DNA from: Anaerolineales bacterium
GTDB taxonomy: Bacteria > Chloroflexota > Anaerolineae > Anaerolineales > E44-bin32
Reading direction: 5' to 3'
Length of the DNA: 56,678 nucleotides
NCBI GenBank assembly: GCA_004376895.1
Contig: SOIH01000118.1
Span: 1 to 56,678, forward strand
Shown here: positions 1-10,087 of the stretch, in pieces
Numbering within the stretch: the first letter of the stretch is position 1
Layout of the letters: each line of letters opens with the position of its first letter
The notes under the pieces: model-generated
The model's input: only the letters and a program-made list of their open reading frames with translations
Told to the model about the DNA's origin: nothing
Databases searched by the model: none
Program-made: the position numbers and the translations under genes

Positions 1-354
1 TCAGGAAGCACTGCCTCCGGTCGCAGGCGCAGCCTGTGCTTTGAGGTTTGCGCGTTAAATCTCCCGCAGGGTACAAAAAGCTGCGTGAGGGTGAGTTGGC
101 TAATGGGCTTGAAATACGTTAGAGGCATGATGGATTTGTAACGATGTCAAGTTCAAGTAAGTGGTAGCGGATGCCATCACAGCGGTTCGTGACGTTCATT
201 GGTTTTGCTCCTTTAACACGTTGAATGAATGAGTTGTGATCCGGGGGTGGCAGCCCCAACGACAACCTATCCAACGAACAGGCTCCGACGCCTGCCGCGT
301 CTTAGTTAACGAATTGCAACATATCATCCCGTAATCGTGTAGTAATGTATAGGC

Positions 355-900
355 ATGGAAAATCCCTCCGACCGGAGCCTTGTACTCCGTACGAAGCGTG
401 GTGAGCTGGAGGCATATGGTGACTTGGTCCGACGCTATCAGGGCTCAGTCTTCAACGTATGCTATCGCATGTTGGGAGATCCGCATGATGCGGAGGATTT
501 AACCCAGGAGACTTTTATTCGCGTGCATTCTCGTCTTGACTCCTTTGATTGTGATCGCCCCTTTATCCCATGGGTGCGGAGGATCGCAGTGAATCTTTGC
601 CTGAACTATATCAACCGAAATCGGCGTTATGTATTACCGCTGAATGACGAGTTTGAACCGTCCGTTTCTAGGGAACGAAGCCCTGAGCGAGCTCAGGAAG
701 ATCATGAACGGAATGCATCGTTACGTCAGGCAATATGTTTGCTGCCGGCGCATTATCGAGCCGTGATCGAATTGCGGCACTTCCAGGAACTGAGTTATTT
801 GGAGATATCAAAAGTATTGAATATCCCACTCAGTGATGTGAAGAGTCATCTTTTTCGGGCTCGCAAATCCTTAGCACAAAGGTTATCAACGGATGTCTGA
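355..900 (+). CDS. ECF-type RNA polymerase sigma factor (sigma-70 family)
   Basis: 181 aa; region 2 'YRMLGDPHDAEDLTQETFIRVHSRL' and region 4 'LPAHYRAVIELRHFQELSYLEISKVLNIPLSDVKSHLFRARKSL' are typical of ECF sigma factors. Confidence 0.93.
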   Translation: MENPSDRSLVLRTKRGELEAYGDLVRRYQGSVFNVCYRMLGDPHDAEDLTQETFIRVHSRLDSFDCDRPFIPWVRRIAVNLCLNYINRNRRYVLPLNDEFEPSVSRERSPERAQEDHERNASLRQAICLLPAHYRAVIELRHFQELSYLEISKVLNIPLSDVKSHLFRARKSLAQRLSTDV

Positions 901-1480
901 AGATCGTAAGACTCATCTTGATGAATGGTCTTTGCAAGAGTATTTGGATGATGTACTCGCAGAGGACAGTCGTGAGAGGCTGGAAGTGCACCTTGTGGAA
1001 TGTGATGACTGCGCCACAAAGTTCGCGAGCTTGAAACACCTTTATTCAGAGATGGAGCGCCTGCCGGATGAGCCGTTGGCGCACGATCTCTCAGCGAGGG
1101 TCATCCGCTCCCTTACGCTGAAGGAGGATAGAAAGCCTCACTTGCACCGGGTATTGGCGGCTCAGCTTGCAGCCGCCATCATCGTGCTCCTCGCCATCTG
1201 GCCAAGAATCTCTCTTGAACTTGGAGGCAGGTATTCCCTTGTGCAGCTCCTCGAACCACTGCGAAAATTCGCGGAGCTATCCACACAGGGAATCCTTCTC
1301 GTGAGAGAGTTCCTCAACTGGATTTATGCTTCGTGGACCACCACACTTTCCATGCCGGCGATAGATTGGCCGATCACGGGACTTTCGCTCGCCTTGGCGG
1401 TCGGGGCGATGACATTGCTCTGGCTGTTGGGTAATGGACTTCTGCTCCGGGAGCCAGCGAATGGTCATATTCAGCAGTGA
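893..1480 (+). CDS. Anti-sigma factor with zinc-finger (zf-HC2-like) N-terminus and transmembrane segments
   Basis: 8-nt overlap with the sigma gene; 'HLVECDDCATKF' HxxxCxxC motif; hydrophobic segments 'LAAAIIVLLAIWPRI' and 'GLSLALAVGAMTLLWLLGNGLLL'. Confidence 0.85.
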   Translation: MSEDRKTHLDEWSLQEYLDDVLAEDSRERLEVHLVECDDCATKFASLKHLYSEMERLPDEPLAHDLSARVIRSLTLKEDRKPHLHRVLAAQLAAAIIVLLAIWPRISLELGGRYSLVQLLEPLRKFAELSTQGILLVREFLNWIYASWTTTLSMPAIDWPITGLSLALAVGAMTLLWLLGNGLLLREPANGHIQQ

Positions 1481-1588
1481 GGAACTCTCGTCATTTGCAG
1501 CCGAAGTGCTATTAGGAAAAGCAGGAATTAGCTTTGACCATTACTTACTAACACAAACATCAAAGGAAATCTTAAGGAGGCATACACA

Positions 1589-2107
1589 ATGAATGAACCG
1601 AATCTTCTTCTTATGCTGGTGGTTTTGATAGGCTTCTGCCTGGTTGCGTTCTTTATCACCCTCGAAGCGCTTTTCGGAGAGCTGGTAGGAGGTATTACGC
1701 GATCGGCAAAGGAAAAACCGGGCAAAGCCTTTTGGGTCGGATTGGTCAACACGGTCTTCTTGATTGCGATTGCGATGGGCTTGATGAGCCTGGCTGAAAT
1801 CTCTGTATTTGGCCTTGTGCTTGCTGTGCCAGGATTCGCCGTCGGTATTTTCGTCGCCGCGGGTATAGTTTTTGGCCTCGCAGGGATGGTGCGCTTGACC
1901 GCAGGGCTGGTGTTCCCGGGAAAAGAGGGGTGGAAGTCGCAAGCTTCAGGTGCCGGGGTGTTAATCCTGGCTTGCTTGGTGCCCTATATTGGCTGGTTCG
2001 GTCTTTTCCCCTATCTCAGTTTGCGTGGATTTGGAGCTTTTATCCTTCATCTCATGGAGCTCTACCGTGCGAACCGTATAAAGAAGCAGGAGGCGTCACT
2101 AGCCTGA
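1589..2107 (+). CDS. Multi-pass membrane protein of unknown function
   Basis: 172 aa, several hydrophobic segments; preceded by 'aaggagg' RBS; followed by a terminator-like hairpin. Confidence 0.75.
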   Translation: MNEPNLLLMLVVLIGFCLVAFFITLEALFGELVGGITRSAKEKPGKAFWVGLVNTVFLIAIAMGLMSLAEISVFGLVLAVPGFAVGIFVAAGIVFGLAGMVRLTAGLVFPGKEGWKSQASGAGVLILACLVPYIGWFGLFPYLSLRGFGAFILHLMELYRANRIKKQEASLA

Positions 2108-2176
2108 TTTGAGATTGCTAGACCTGAAGAAGTGCGTGCTTGATCCTTCAGAGCCAAGAGGTCGAAGTATTCGAAG

Positions 2177-2225
2177 ACCGCCTCGAACGACATGAGAGCA
2201 TGTCCCCGGGGCGGTTCTTTTCTTC
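2177..2225 (+). terminator. Nested hairpin terminator
   Basis: ACCGCC (2177-2182)/GGCGGT (2210-2215) enclosing GACATG-agag-CATGTC, followed by TTCTTTTCTTC. Confidence 0.6.
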
Positions 2226-2292
2226 ATATAATTTGCGGTTCTGATTGAGCAGGTTTATGGCGCGGCGCTTGCGGTATGGGCAGCATATCCTT

Positions 2293-3345
2293 CTACGGGT
2301 TGGGTTGATCTTGATCCCAAGCGAGGAATGCTTCAAGTATCTTCAAGTTCTGCCACAAATCGGTATCCTCATGATTGGTCAGTTCAATATCGACTGCTGC
2401 GATGCCTTGCAGTGAAGCCCAGTCGATGAGTTGACCGGTGTACTGGCAGCCAGTCTCAATTGGCGGGTAGGGGTAATCACTCACATTTGAGATGGCTTCC
2501 GCAAGGCTGATGGAAGCGGGATCCGGCGGCTGACCACCGGGGAAAATGCCCAGCACTGCGCTGTGGTAGGAGATCAACGATTCGATCTGGTATGTCAATA
2601 AGAAATTCATCAAAGTACGCGTTTCGGGTTCGGAAGCAGGATGGCTCCCACCTGAAACGTAGGTGTAGGTCCAACAACCCTCTAGAGGCCAGGTTGACTG
2701 CCAGTATGCAGGCCAGTTACGGTTAAGGTCAACGAGGTTCTCGTTGGCTCGGCCTTTATAACTATCCGATCTAGCTTCTCCATCGGGGTTAAGCGAGCGC
2801 AGGATGTACAGCGTGACTTTGGTTGGAATCAAATCCGGTTTCGCCGTGAGGACCTGGATCAGTTCATCTGCAAGTCGGATAGTGTTCCCTTCATAGCCGC
2901 CATGAATTCCGGCGACGATCATCCTCTGAGAATCGCCGGAACCGAATTGGAAGACCTCCAGATCCCGACCGGCAACGGAAGTGCCGATGGCGATTGGGCC
3001 GCGGAAGAATGGGCTTGGTGTCGGTGTAGCTGTTGGGGAAGAAGCCGGGGTGGGGGTTGCGACAGGCAGGTGAAGCGGCGTCGATTCCTGGGGAATTTTT
3101 GGATGAGAGTTCTGTTCGAGTTGTGCAAGCACAGTGGTGGAGGTAGGGAGGGGAGCCGATTGTATGCTTGAACACCCGCTGATCAGAAGGATGGAAAGCG
3201 TGATCACCATGGCCAGGAGATTACAGGCCGCATTTTGTGTTAGATGGCATGGTATGCAATCAGGTGAGGCAGTTTGAGTAGAAGTCGATATCATCATATA
3301 CTCTCTTTTTAGCATAGAAACTGCGAGATGTCTTCTCGCTGTCAT
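2293..3345 (-). CDS. M14-family zinc carboxypeptidase-like lipoprotein
   Basis: Lipobox-like 'LSILLISGCSS'; 'AGIHGGYEGNTIRLADELIQ', 'LRSLNPDGEARSDSYKGRANENLVDLNRNWP' typical of M14 peptidases. Exact start uncertain. Confidence 0.8.
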   Translation of the reverse strand: MTARRHLAVSMLKREYMMISTSTQTASPDCIPCHLTQNAACNLLAMVITLSILLISGCSSIQSAPLPTSTTVLAQLEQNSHPKIPQESTPLHLPVATPTPASSPTATPTPSPFFRGPIAIGTSVAGRDLEVFQFGSGDSQRMIVAGIHGGYEGNTIRLADELIQVLTAKPDLIPTKVTLYILRSLNPDGEARSDSYKGRANENLVDLNRNWPAYWQSTWPLEGCWTYTYVSGGSHPASEPETRTLMNFLLTYQIESLISYHSAVLGIFPGGQPPDPASISLAEAISNVSDYPYPPIETGCQYTGQLIDWASLQGIAAVDIELTNHEDTDLWQNLKILEAFLAWDQDQPNP

Positions 3346-3487
3346 GGACTCAGGTTCCCAAAATCGCGATTAATCTTTCTCCATCTTAACTTCACTAAGT
3401 GCTTACAAAATCCCTTCGATCCAGGTTAATGGTAGTCAAATCATTGGCCCTTTGCTACAATTGACGAGGTTAGCGTGATCGTTCTCT

Positions 3488-5572
3488 TTGACTGAGACAT
3501 TAATGCCTCTAAAGACTGGAAGCTTACTCCGCCATCGTTATCGCATAGAAGGTATCTTGGGCCAAGGTGGTATGGGGGCTGTATATAAAGCCTTCGATAT
3601 CAACCTCGGCGTCGCTGTCGCGGTGAAGGAAAACCTCTTCACGACGGAAGAGTATGCGCGCCAATTTCGCCGTGAGGCAACCATCCTGGCCAGTCTGCGT
3701 CATCCCAATATGCCGCGCGTCACGGATCACTTTGTAATCGAGGGTGAGGGACAGTATCTGGTAATGGACTTTATCAAGGGGGTGGATTTACGTGAGCGAC
3801 TCGAGAAACAAGGATCGATCTCTGAGGAGGAGGCACTGCCGTGGTTCCTCGAGACCTGCGATGCGCTAGCTTACCTGCACAGTCGGAATCCTGCGATCCT
3901 GCATAGAGATCTCAAACCCGGCAATGTCAAGATCACGCCAGATAATCGGGCAATGCTCGTTGATTTTGGTTTGGCGAAGATTGTTGAAAAAGGGAATGCA
4001 ACGACGACCGGGGCGAAGGCGATGACGCCGGGATTTTCGCCGCCCGAGCAGTATGGAACAGGGAAAACTGATTCGCGCACCGATGTGTATTCACTGGGCG
4101 CAACTTGCTATGCTGTTTTAACAGCAACGATACCTGAGGACTCACTAGAACGGGCGATGGGGCGTGATGAATTAACCCCCATTCGGAAACGGAACCCTAA
4201 GGTAAGCATCGCGCTTGGGGATGTGATATCCAAGGCGCTTGCTGTAGAACCATCAAAACGGTATCAATCCATCGCCGAATTTGCTTCAGCACTGCAGTCG
4301 GCATCTCGATCCAGGTACCCGACAGTAATTCGTGATTATCATAATCTGCAGCAAACTGTGGTTCCGACAGCCGTTGATGATACGGATGGTACAGAACCCG
4401 TAATCTCTCGTCGAATTCGAAAACGTAGCATCCCTAAATTATTAGTCGCTGGTTTAGCTGCGATAGCTGTTCTGATAGGGGTGTTCGTAACAATCCCTGA
4501 TCTTGGTTCGAAGCTGGTCGGGATCTTATCTCAACCTGCTTCCGCTACTTCTGATGGGGGCGAAACGATTGATCCTGGCGCTTCACCAACTCAAATTCTT
4601 GCTGTCCTTGCTGCGTCTTCAACACCGACATTGGCCGGGACGGACACGCCGTCTGCGGTTGCAGGTGAGGCGACAGCGACACCGTTTCCGCTGCCTACGG
4701 CGACGTCTACAGGCGGCGGGCTCGGTCAAATTGCATTCGCTTCCAACCGAGATGGTCAAGCGCAAGTCTATCTTATTAATATTGACGGAGAAGACATTAC
4801 ACAACTTACGAATAAAGGAGAGGGAGCTTGTCAGCCGGCCTGGTCACCAGCGGGTGATAAGCTTGTCTTCACTTCACCTTGCCGCGCTAACCAGGAGCAA
4901 TATCCGGGATCGAGTTTGTGGCTGATCGAGGTCGACCCCCTCGGCAATGCATCGGATCCTAGACAATTGCACACGGCTCCTGGGGGCGACTACGATCCTG
5001 CCTGGGATCCAAACGGCAATCGCATTGCTTTCACATCACTCCGGACCAATCGCCCACAAATCTTCACCATGGATCTTGACGGCGAGAATATCAAGAATCT
5101 CAATGACGATCTGGCCTACAACCGCCTGCCTGAGTGGTCGCCTACGGGGGCTCAAATAATCTTCGCGAGCTCACTAAGTGGGATAACTGAACTCTGGATC
5201 ATGCCCGCTCAAGGGGGTGAGGCCGAGAAGTTCTCTGCAGGCGACACACAACGAGACACACACGCGGCATGGTCACCGGATGGCAGTATTGTCCTGTACC
5301 AGCGTGTTGTGGGCGGGCTCTCTAGACTGGTCGTGGCGCCGTTCGAAGAAGCGGGGTATCGAGTAATCAGGGTTTGCCCTGAAGGACCACTTGCGTCACA
5401 GCCCATGGCGGAGCCAAGCTGGTCCCCGGACGGGCAGTGGATTGTGTTTGAAGCTTGGCCAGATGGTGAAAATCACAATATCGCCATCATCAGCGTGAAC
5501 TGTACGAATTACGGGGAGATAATATCTGACCCGCTTTTGGATTTCGACGCTGCCTGGCGTCCTTCCCCTTGA
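3488..5572 (+). CDS. Serine/threonine protein kinase with C-terminal TolB/WD40-like beta-propeller
   Basis: 'GQGGMGAVYKAFD', 'HRDLKPGNVKI', 'DFGLAK'; single TM 'LLVAGLAAIAVLIGVFVTI'; repeats 'IAFASNRDGQAQVYLINIDG', 'PAWSPAGDKLVFTS', 'AWSPDGSIVLY'. First residues may be over-extended. Confidence 0.92.
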   Translation: MTETLMPLKTGSLLRHRYRIEGILGQGGMGAVYKAFDINLGVAVAVKENLFTTEEYARQFRREATILASLRHPNMPRVTDHFVIEGEGQYLVMDFIKGVDLRERLEKQGSISEEEALPWFLETCDALAYLHSRNPAILHRDLKPGNVKITPDNRAMLVDFGLAKIVEKGNATTTGAKAMTPGFSPPEQYGTGKTDSRTDVYSLGATCYAVLTATIPEDSLERAMGRDELTPIRKRNPKVSIALGDVISKALAVEPSKRYQSIAEFASALQSASRSRYPTVIRDYHNLQQTVVPTAVDDTDGTEPVISRRIRKRSIPKLLVAGLAAIAVLIGVFVTIPDLGSKLVGILSQPASATSDGGETIDPGASPTQILAVLAASSTPTLAGTDTPSAVAGEATATPFPLPTATSTGGGLGQIAFASNRDGQAQVYLINIDGEDITQLTNKGEGACQPAWSPAGDKLVFTSPCRANQEQYPGSSLWLIEVDPLGNASDPRQLHTAPGGDYDPAWDPNGNRIAFTSLRTNRPQIFTMDLDGENIKNLNDDLAYNRLPEWSPTGAQIIFASSLSGITELWIMPAQGGEAEKFSAGDTQRDTHAAWSPDGSIVLYQRVVGGLSRLVVAPFEEAGYRVIRVCPEGPLASQPMAEPSWSPDGQWIVFEAWPDGENHNIAIISVNCTNYGEIISDPLLDFDAAWRPSP

Positions 5573-5793
5573 ATTTTCCGCTTGAATCTTTAAAACTGAC
5601 ATTCGTCTGGTTTTTTTAAATTAGGATAAGTGTCAGGTAGTCCAAGGCACGTCCGTACTTGAAGGTTGTCTGTTTTTTAGACCATAATCAGTGTGCAGAG
5701 ATGGTAAAGATACCTACTCTCACGGCTCGTAGAAGGTTGGATTGTGTGTCTTCACCGATCTACTTTAGTACAGGAATTTAAAAGGAGTGGAAT

Positions 5794-6672
5794 ATGACGG
5801 CAAAGATCATTGACGGAAAAGCAATCGCGGCTGAACTTCGCGAAGATGTCGCCAAAGGTGTGAAGGAATTAATCGCTGCAGGAGGCACTAAACCAGGGCT
5901 GGCCACAGTGCTTGTTGGTGATAATCCGGCATCCCATACCTACGTGCGCATGAAACGTAAAGCTAGCGCAAAGGCAGGTATTGAATCTTTTCACCATGAA
6001 CTGCCCGACGACACTTCCCAGGAAGAAGTCGAGAAACTAGTTCAAATGCTGAATGCAGATCCCAAGGTGCACGGAATCCTTGTCCAGCTTCCACTTCCGG
6101 CAGGTTTAGATGAGGAGCAGGTTCTGCGAACGATCAGCATCGAAAAGGATGTCGATGGTTTCCACCCAGTGAACATAGGGCGTCTGGCACAGAAGGGCCG
6201 CGAACCGCTCTTTGTCCCCTGCACCCCGGCTGGATGCTTGATCCTGCTGGAGAAAGCGGGAGCGCAGATAGAGGGAGCAAATGCAGTTGTTGTAGGCCGA
6301 TCGAACATCGTCGGTATGCCAGCCGCACTGCTGTTGGTGAAAGCCAACGCTACAACCACAATCTGCCATTCCCGCACGAAAGATCTACCCGCTGTCTGCC
6401 GCGAGGCGGATATCCTCATTGCCGCCATCGGTAGGGCAGAGATGATCCGTGGTGATTGGATCAAGCCCGGTGCATACGTAATTGACGTCGGTATGAATCG
6501 CGTTGATGATCCCAGCCGCGAGAGGGGGTATCGCCTGACGGGTGATGTAGCCTTCGACGAGGCCATGGAAGTCGCAGCAGCCATTACCCCCGTTCCTGGC
6601 GGTGTTGGCCCAATGACCATCGCCGGTTTGCTCGCTAACACACTCCGTTCTGCTCAACGCACTTTGCCCTGA
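5794..6672 (+). CDS. folD: Bifunctional methylenetetrahydrofolate dehydrogenase / methenyltetrahydrofolate cyclohydrolase
   Basis: 'PASHTYVRMKRKASAKAGI', 'VHGILVQLPLP', 'KDVDGFHPVNIGRL', 'PCTPAGCLILLEKAG', 'VVVGRSNIVGMPAALLL', 'ITPVPGGVGPMTIAGLLANT'. Confidence 0.97.
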   Translation: MTAKIIDGKAIAAELREDVAKGVKELIAAGGTKPGLATVLVGDNPASHTYVRMKRKASAKAGIESFHHELPDDTSQEEVEKLVQMLNADPKVHGILVQLPLPAGLDEEQVLRTISIEKDVDGFHPVNIGRLAQKGREPLFVPCTPAGCLILLEKAGAQIEGANAVVVGRSNIVGMPAALLLVKANATTTICHSRTKDLPAVCREADILIAAIGRAEMIRGDWIKPGAYVIDVGMNRVDDPSRERGYRLTGDVAFDEAMEVAAAITPVPGGVGPMTIAGLLANTLRSAQRTLP

Positions 6673-6694
6673 GCGCGAATCGTATATAAAAAGT

Positions 6695-6730
6695 ACTCGC
6701 CGGCCTATTAATGGGGCGGCGAGTTTGCTT
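6695..6730 (+). terminator. Hairpin terminator downstream of folD
   Basis: ACTCGCCG (6695-6702)/CGGCGAGT (6717-6724) followed by a T-rich stretch. Confidence 0.6.
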
Positions 6731-6771
6731 TAAGTGTGACAATTATCCGCTCTGGCTATGTTGTCTGACAA

Positions 6772-6800
6772 TTGACGCACTTAAGCGGTGATGATAGACT
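6772..6800 (+). promoter_or_regulatory. Sigma-A type promoter for the amidohydrolase gene
   Basis: TTGACG (6772-6777) - 17 nt - TAGACT (6795-6800); about 19 nt predicted 5' UTR with GGGAGGG before ATG 6826. Confidence 0.65.
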
Positions 6801-6825
6801 CGCCATGTCACTCCCGGGAGGGCTG

Positions 6826-8205
6826 ATGGCGACGCTATTAATCCGTAATGCCACGCTTCTAGTCACGATGGATGGTCAAAGGCGTGAGATCCCAAATGGG
6901 GGTTTTTACGCTGAAAACGGCTGGATCAAGCAGGTCGGTCCTACGGATGAGCTTCCCAAGAAAGCCGATGAAATCCTGAATCTCGATGGACATATCGTTC
7001 TCCCAGGTTTGGTCAATACACATCATCATCTGTACCAAACACTCACACGTGTTATTCCTCAAGCGCAGGACGCTGATCTTTTCAGTTGGTTAAAAACTTT
7101 ATATCCCATCTGGGCCGGACTCACCCCGGAAGCTATTCGTGTATCCACCCAGTTAGGTCTGGCTGAACTGGCATTATCTGGCTGCACGACGGCGTCTGAT
7201 CACCACTATATATTCCCGAACGACTGTCGACTCGATGATCAGATCGAAGCGGCTCAAACCATCGGCATACGCCTGCACGCCAGCAGGGGTTCCATGAGTC
7301 TGGGTGAAAGCCAGGGCGGGTTACCACCTGATGATGTTGTGGAGACGGAGGAGTTTATTCTCAGGGATACACAACGGGTGATCGAGACCTATCATGATCC
7401 CGATCCTGGAGCGATGACCAGGATCGTCGTTGCCCCTTGCTCGCCGTTCTCAGTTACGCCGGATCTCATGCGGGAGAGTGCAGCTCTTGCTAGATCTAGC
7501 GGCGTTCAACTCCATACGCACCTGGCGGAAACGTTGGATGAGGAATCATTTTGTGTAGACAAGTTTGGGCATCGCCCACTGGCATATGTTGAGATGCTGC
7601 ATTGGACTGGGGAGGATGTCTGGTTTGCGCATGCCGTCCATATCAACCCCGAAGAGGTCAATCGGATGGCGGATGGCGGCATGGGTGTGGCGCATTGCCC
7701 ATCATCCAACATGCGCCTCGCCTCAGGAATCGCGCCCATTCGCCGTTATTTATCTCGAGGGGTGAAAGTCGGCATCGGCGTTGACGGTTCCGCAAGCAAT
7801 GATAGTTCTCATCTGATCGCAGAAGCACGTCAGGCATTGCTGCTCTCGCGGGTTGGAGCCGCTGTAGCTCCAGAGATCGATGGCGAGGAACCATTGCTAA
7901 CTGCTCGTCAGGCTCTCGCTATGGCTACCGTCGGAGGGGCGGAGGTCTTGGGGAGGGATGATATCGGAGCCCTTCAAGATGGTATGTGCGCGGATTTCAT
8001 CGCCATGAAATTAGACCGGGTTGATTTTTCGGGCGCACTTCACGATCCATTAGCTGCGATATTATTCTGCAATCCTGTGCAGGTCGATTACAACTATGTC
8101 CATGGCCGGCCGGTGGTTTCAGACGGGAAGCTTCAGACCGTCGAACTTCCATCGCTGATAGAGACCCATAATCGCGTGGCATTAAATCTAGCAAATAGGG
8201 ATTGA
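6826..8205 (+). CDS. 8-oxoguanine deaminase / hydroxyatrazine-type amidohydrolase
   Basis: 'NTHHHLYQTLTRV', 'LFSWLKTLYPIWAGLTPEA', 'SGCTTASDHHYIFPND', 'LHTHLAETLDEE', 'HCPSSNMRLASGIAP', 'GVGIGVDGSASNDSSHL'-type motifs. Start moved to ATG 6826 because the longer ORF begins inside the promoter. Confidence 0.88.
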   Translation: MATLLIRNATLLVTMDGQRREIPNGGFYAENGWIKQVGPTDELPKKADEILNLDGHIVLPGLVNTHHHLYQTLTRVIPQAQDADLFSWLKTLYPIWAGLTPEAIRVSTQLGLAELALSGCTTASDHHYIFPNDCRLDDQIEAAQTIGIRLHASRGSMSLGESQGGLPPDDVVETEEFILRDTQRVIETYHDPDPGAMTRIVVAPCSPFSVTPDLMRESAALARSSGVQLHTHLAETLDEESFCVDKFGHRPLAYVEMLHWTGEDVWFAHAVHINPEEVNRMADGGMGVAHCPSSNMRLASGIAPIRRYLSRGVKVGIGVDGSASNDSSHLIAEARQALLLSRVGAAVAPEIDGEEPLLTARQALAMATVGGAEVLGRDDIGALQDGMCADFIAMKLDRVDFSGALHDPLAAILFCNPVQVDYNYVHGRPVVSDGKLQTVELPSLIETHNRVALNLANRD

Positions 8206-8244
8206 GGTATTGAATCCACATCTTGCATTGGGAAAGAGAGAAAT

Positions 8245-10041
8245 ATGGACCCTAATGGTTTGAGCGAATTGAGCCGATCACTCGTCGATGTTGCAATGGG
8301 CAGAAAACCAGCGGATGTCGTCATACGCGGCGGCCGCTGGGTTTGCGTTCAGTCCGGGGAGATACTCCCAGGATTCTCCGTTGCGATTTTGGGAGAACGC
8401 ATTGCCTTTGTGGGCCAGGACGCGAGTCATACCATCGGGTCTGAAACACAGGTAATCGAGGCAGAAGATCGATATATTGTCCCCGGCTTGTTGGATGGCC
8501 ATATGCATGTTGAGTCGGGCATGATCACTGTTGGAGAGTTTGTGCGCGCGGTAGCTCCACGCGGCACAACAGGGATGTTCATCGATCCGCATGAGATTGC
8601 AAATGTCTTCGGGCTTGAGGGTGTGCGCCTCATGGTAGATGAGGCGGCTGTGCAGCCTATTCATGTGTGGGTCCAGGTCCCATCTTGTGTGCCATCCGCC
8701 CCGGGCTTGGAGACACCCGGTGCTGTGATCGGACCCGAGGAAGTTGCAGAGGCGCTGTCCTGGCCGGGGGTCATTGGGTTAGGCGAAATGATGAACTTCC
8801 CGGGGGTCTTCAACAGCGACGAGAAGATGCACCTGGAGATGGCGGAAACCCGCGCTGCAGGAAAGGTCACGGGAGGTCACTATGCCTCGCTCGATCTGGG
8901 AACGCCGTTCCATGGTTACGTTGCCGGGGGGCCGGAAGATGACCACGAGGGAACCCGAATGGAGGATGCACTCGCGCGTGTTCGCCAGGGTATGAAAGTG
9001 ATGATGAGGCTCGGGTCAGCGTGGCACGACGTAGCGAGTCAGGTGCGAGCTGTTACGGAAGAGGGTCTCGACCCTCGCCATTTCCTCCTGGTCACTGATG
9101 ACAGCCACTCCGGGACCTTAGTGAATGATGGGCACATGGATCGTGTTGTGCGGCACGCAATCGAGCAGGGTCTGGAGCCGATCACCGCTATACAGATGGC
9201 GACACTCAACACCGCGGAGCATTTTGGCATCGCCGGCGATATCGGACAGATCGCTCCCGGGCGGTATGCAGACATCCTGCTAGTAGGTGAGCTGGAATCC
9301 TTTGATATTGATATGGTCTTTGCACGTGGCCGGCTCATCGCGGAGGAAGGTGAACTCCTGGTGGATATCCCCGATTTTGTATATCCACCTGAAGTGAAAG
9401 CCTCCGTCCGCCTTGGAAAAGAACTAAGCGCAGACGATTTTTCTGTCCATGTCGCAAAAGATGGTGTGTTTACAGTTAACGTCATCGGAGTCATTGAGAA
9501 CCAGGCTCCGACACAACATCTTAAAATGGAGATGAAGGCAGAAGGTGGAGCGATCGCGGTTGATATCAAGCAGGATCTTACCAAGGTCGCACTCGTAGAG
9601 CGGCATCAGGCGACGGGTGAAGTTCAAGTAGGGTTTGTCCACGGTTTTGGGTTCGATCGCCCCTGCGCCATCGCCTCAACCGTAGCGCATGATTCTCACC
9701 ATATGATCGTCGTCGGGACAGATGAGGCTGATATGGCCCTGGCCGCCAATCGGCTTGCGGAAGTAGGCGGCGGTCAGATCGTTGTTCGCGAGGGGGAAAC
9801 TGTCGCCTTGGTGGAGCTGCCGATCGCGGGCTTGATGTCGGAAGAACGGGCTGAGATCGTCGCCGAGAAGGCTGAACGCGTTCTCGATGCTTTTAAAGAA
9901 TGTGGCTGTAAGCTGAATAATGCCAATATGCAGCTCAGCCTTCTGGCACTCGTTGTTATTCCCGACTTGCGTATCTCCGACAAAGGTCTCGTTGACGTCA
10001 ACCGCTTTGAGGTTATTCCTGTGGTGGAAGGTGGGGAGTAG
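8245..10041 (+). CDS. ade: Adenine deaminase
   Basis: 'LDGHMHVESGMITVGEFVRAVAPRGTTGMFIDPHEIANVFG', 'VTDDSHSGTLVNDGHMDRVVRHAIEQG', C-terminal 'NVIGVIENQ...VALVERHQATGEVQVGFVHGFG'. Confidence 0.95.
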   Translation: MDPNGLSELSRSLVDVAMGRKPADVVIRGGRWVCVQSGEILPGFSVAILGERIAFVGQDASHTIGSETQVIEAEDRYIVPGLLDGHMHVESGMITVGEFVRAVAPRGTTGMFIDPHEIANVFGLEGVRLMVDEAAVQPIHVWVQVPSCVPSAPGLETPGAVIGPEEVAEALSWPGVIGLGEMMNFPGVFNSDEKMHLEMAETRAAGKVTGGHYASLDLGTPFHGYVAGGPEDDHEGTRMEDALARVRQGMKVMMRLGSAWHDVASQVRAVTEEGLDPRHFLLVTDDSHSGTLVNDGHMDRVVRHAIEQGLEPITAIQMATLNTAEHFGIAGDIGQIAPGRYADILLVGELESFDIDMVFARGRLIAEEGELLVDIPDFVYPPEVKASVRLGKELSADDFSVHVAKDGVFTVNVIGVIENQAPTQHLKMEMKAEGGAIAVDIKQDLTKVALVERHQATGEVQVGFVHGFGFDRPCAIASTVAHDSHHMIVVGTDEADMALAANRLAEVGGGQIVVREGETVALVELPIAGLMSEERAEIVAEKAERVLDAFKECGCKLNNANMQLSLLALVVIPDLRISDKGLVDVNRFEVIPVVEGGE

Positions 10042-10087
10042 GCTATCCGAAGATCGGTCCCTCGAGGCCGACAACGCGAGTGAAGAA

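Noticed and set aside
119-199. Short minus-strand ORF (MNVTNRCDGIRYHLLELDIVTNPSCL) with an RBS-like GGAG upstream
   Set aside because: Only 26 aa at the window edge, no recognisable motif and no supporting context; not reported as a gene.
5573-5793. THF riboswitch upstream of folD
   Set aside because: No match to the conserved THF-riboswitch core by eye; only a weak CATAAT-type promoter is visible.
9920-10087. 5' extension of the GntR ORF
   Set aside because: Overlaps the end of adenine deaminase out of frame and encodes no domain; start set to 10088.
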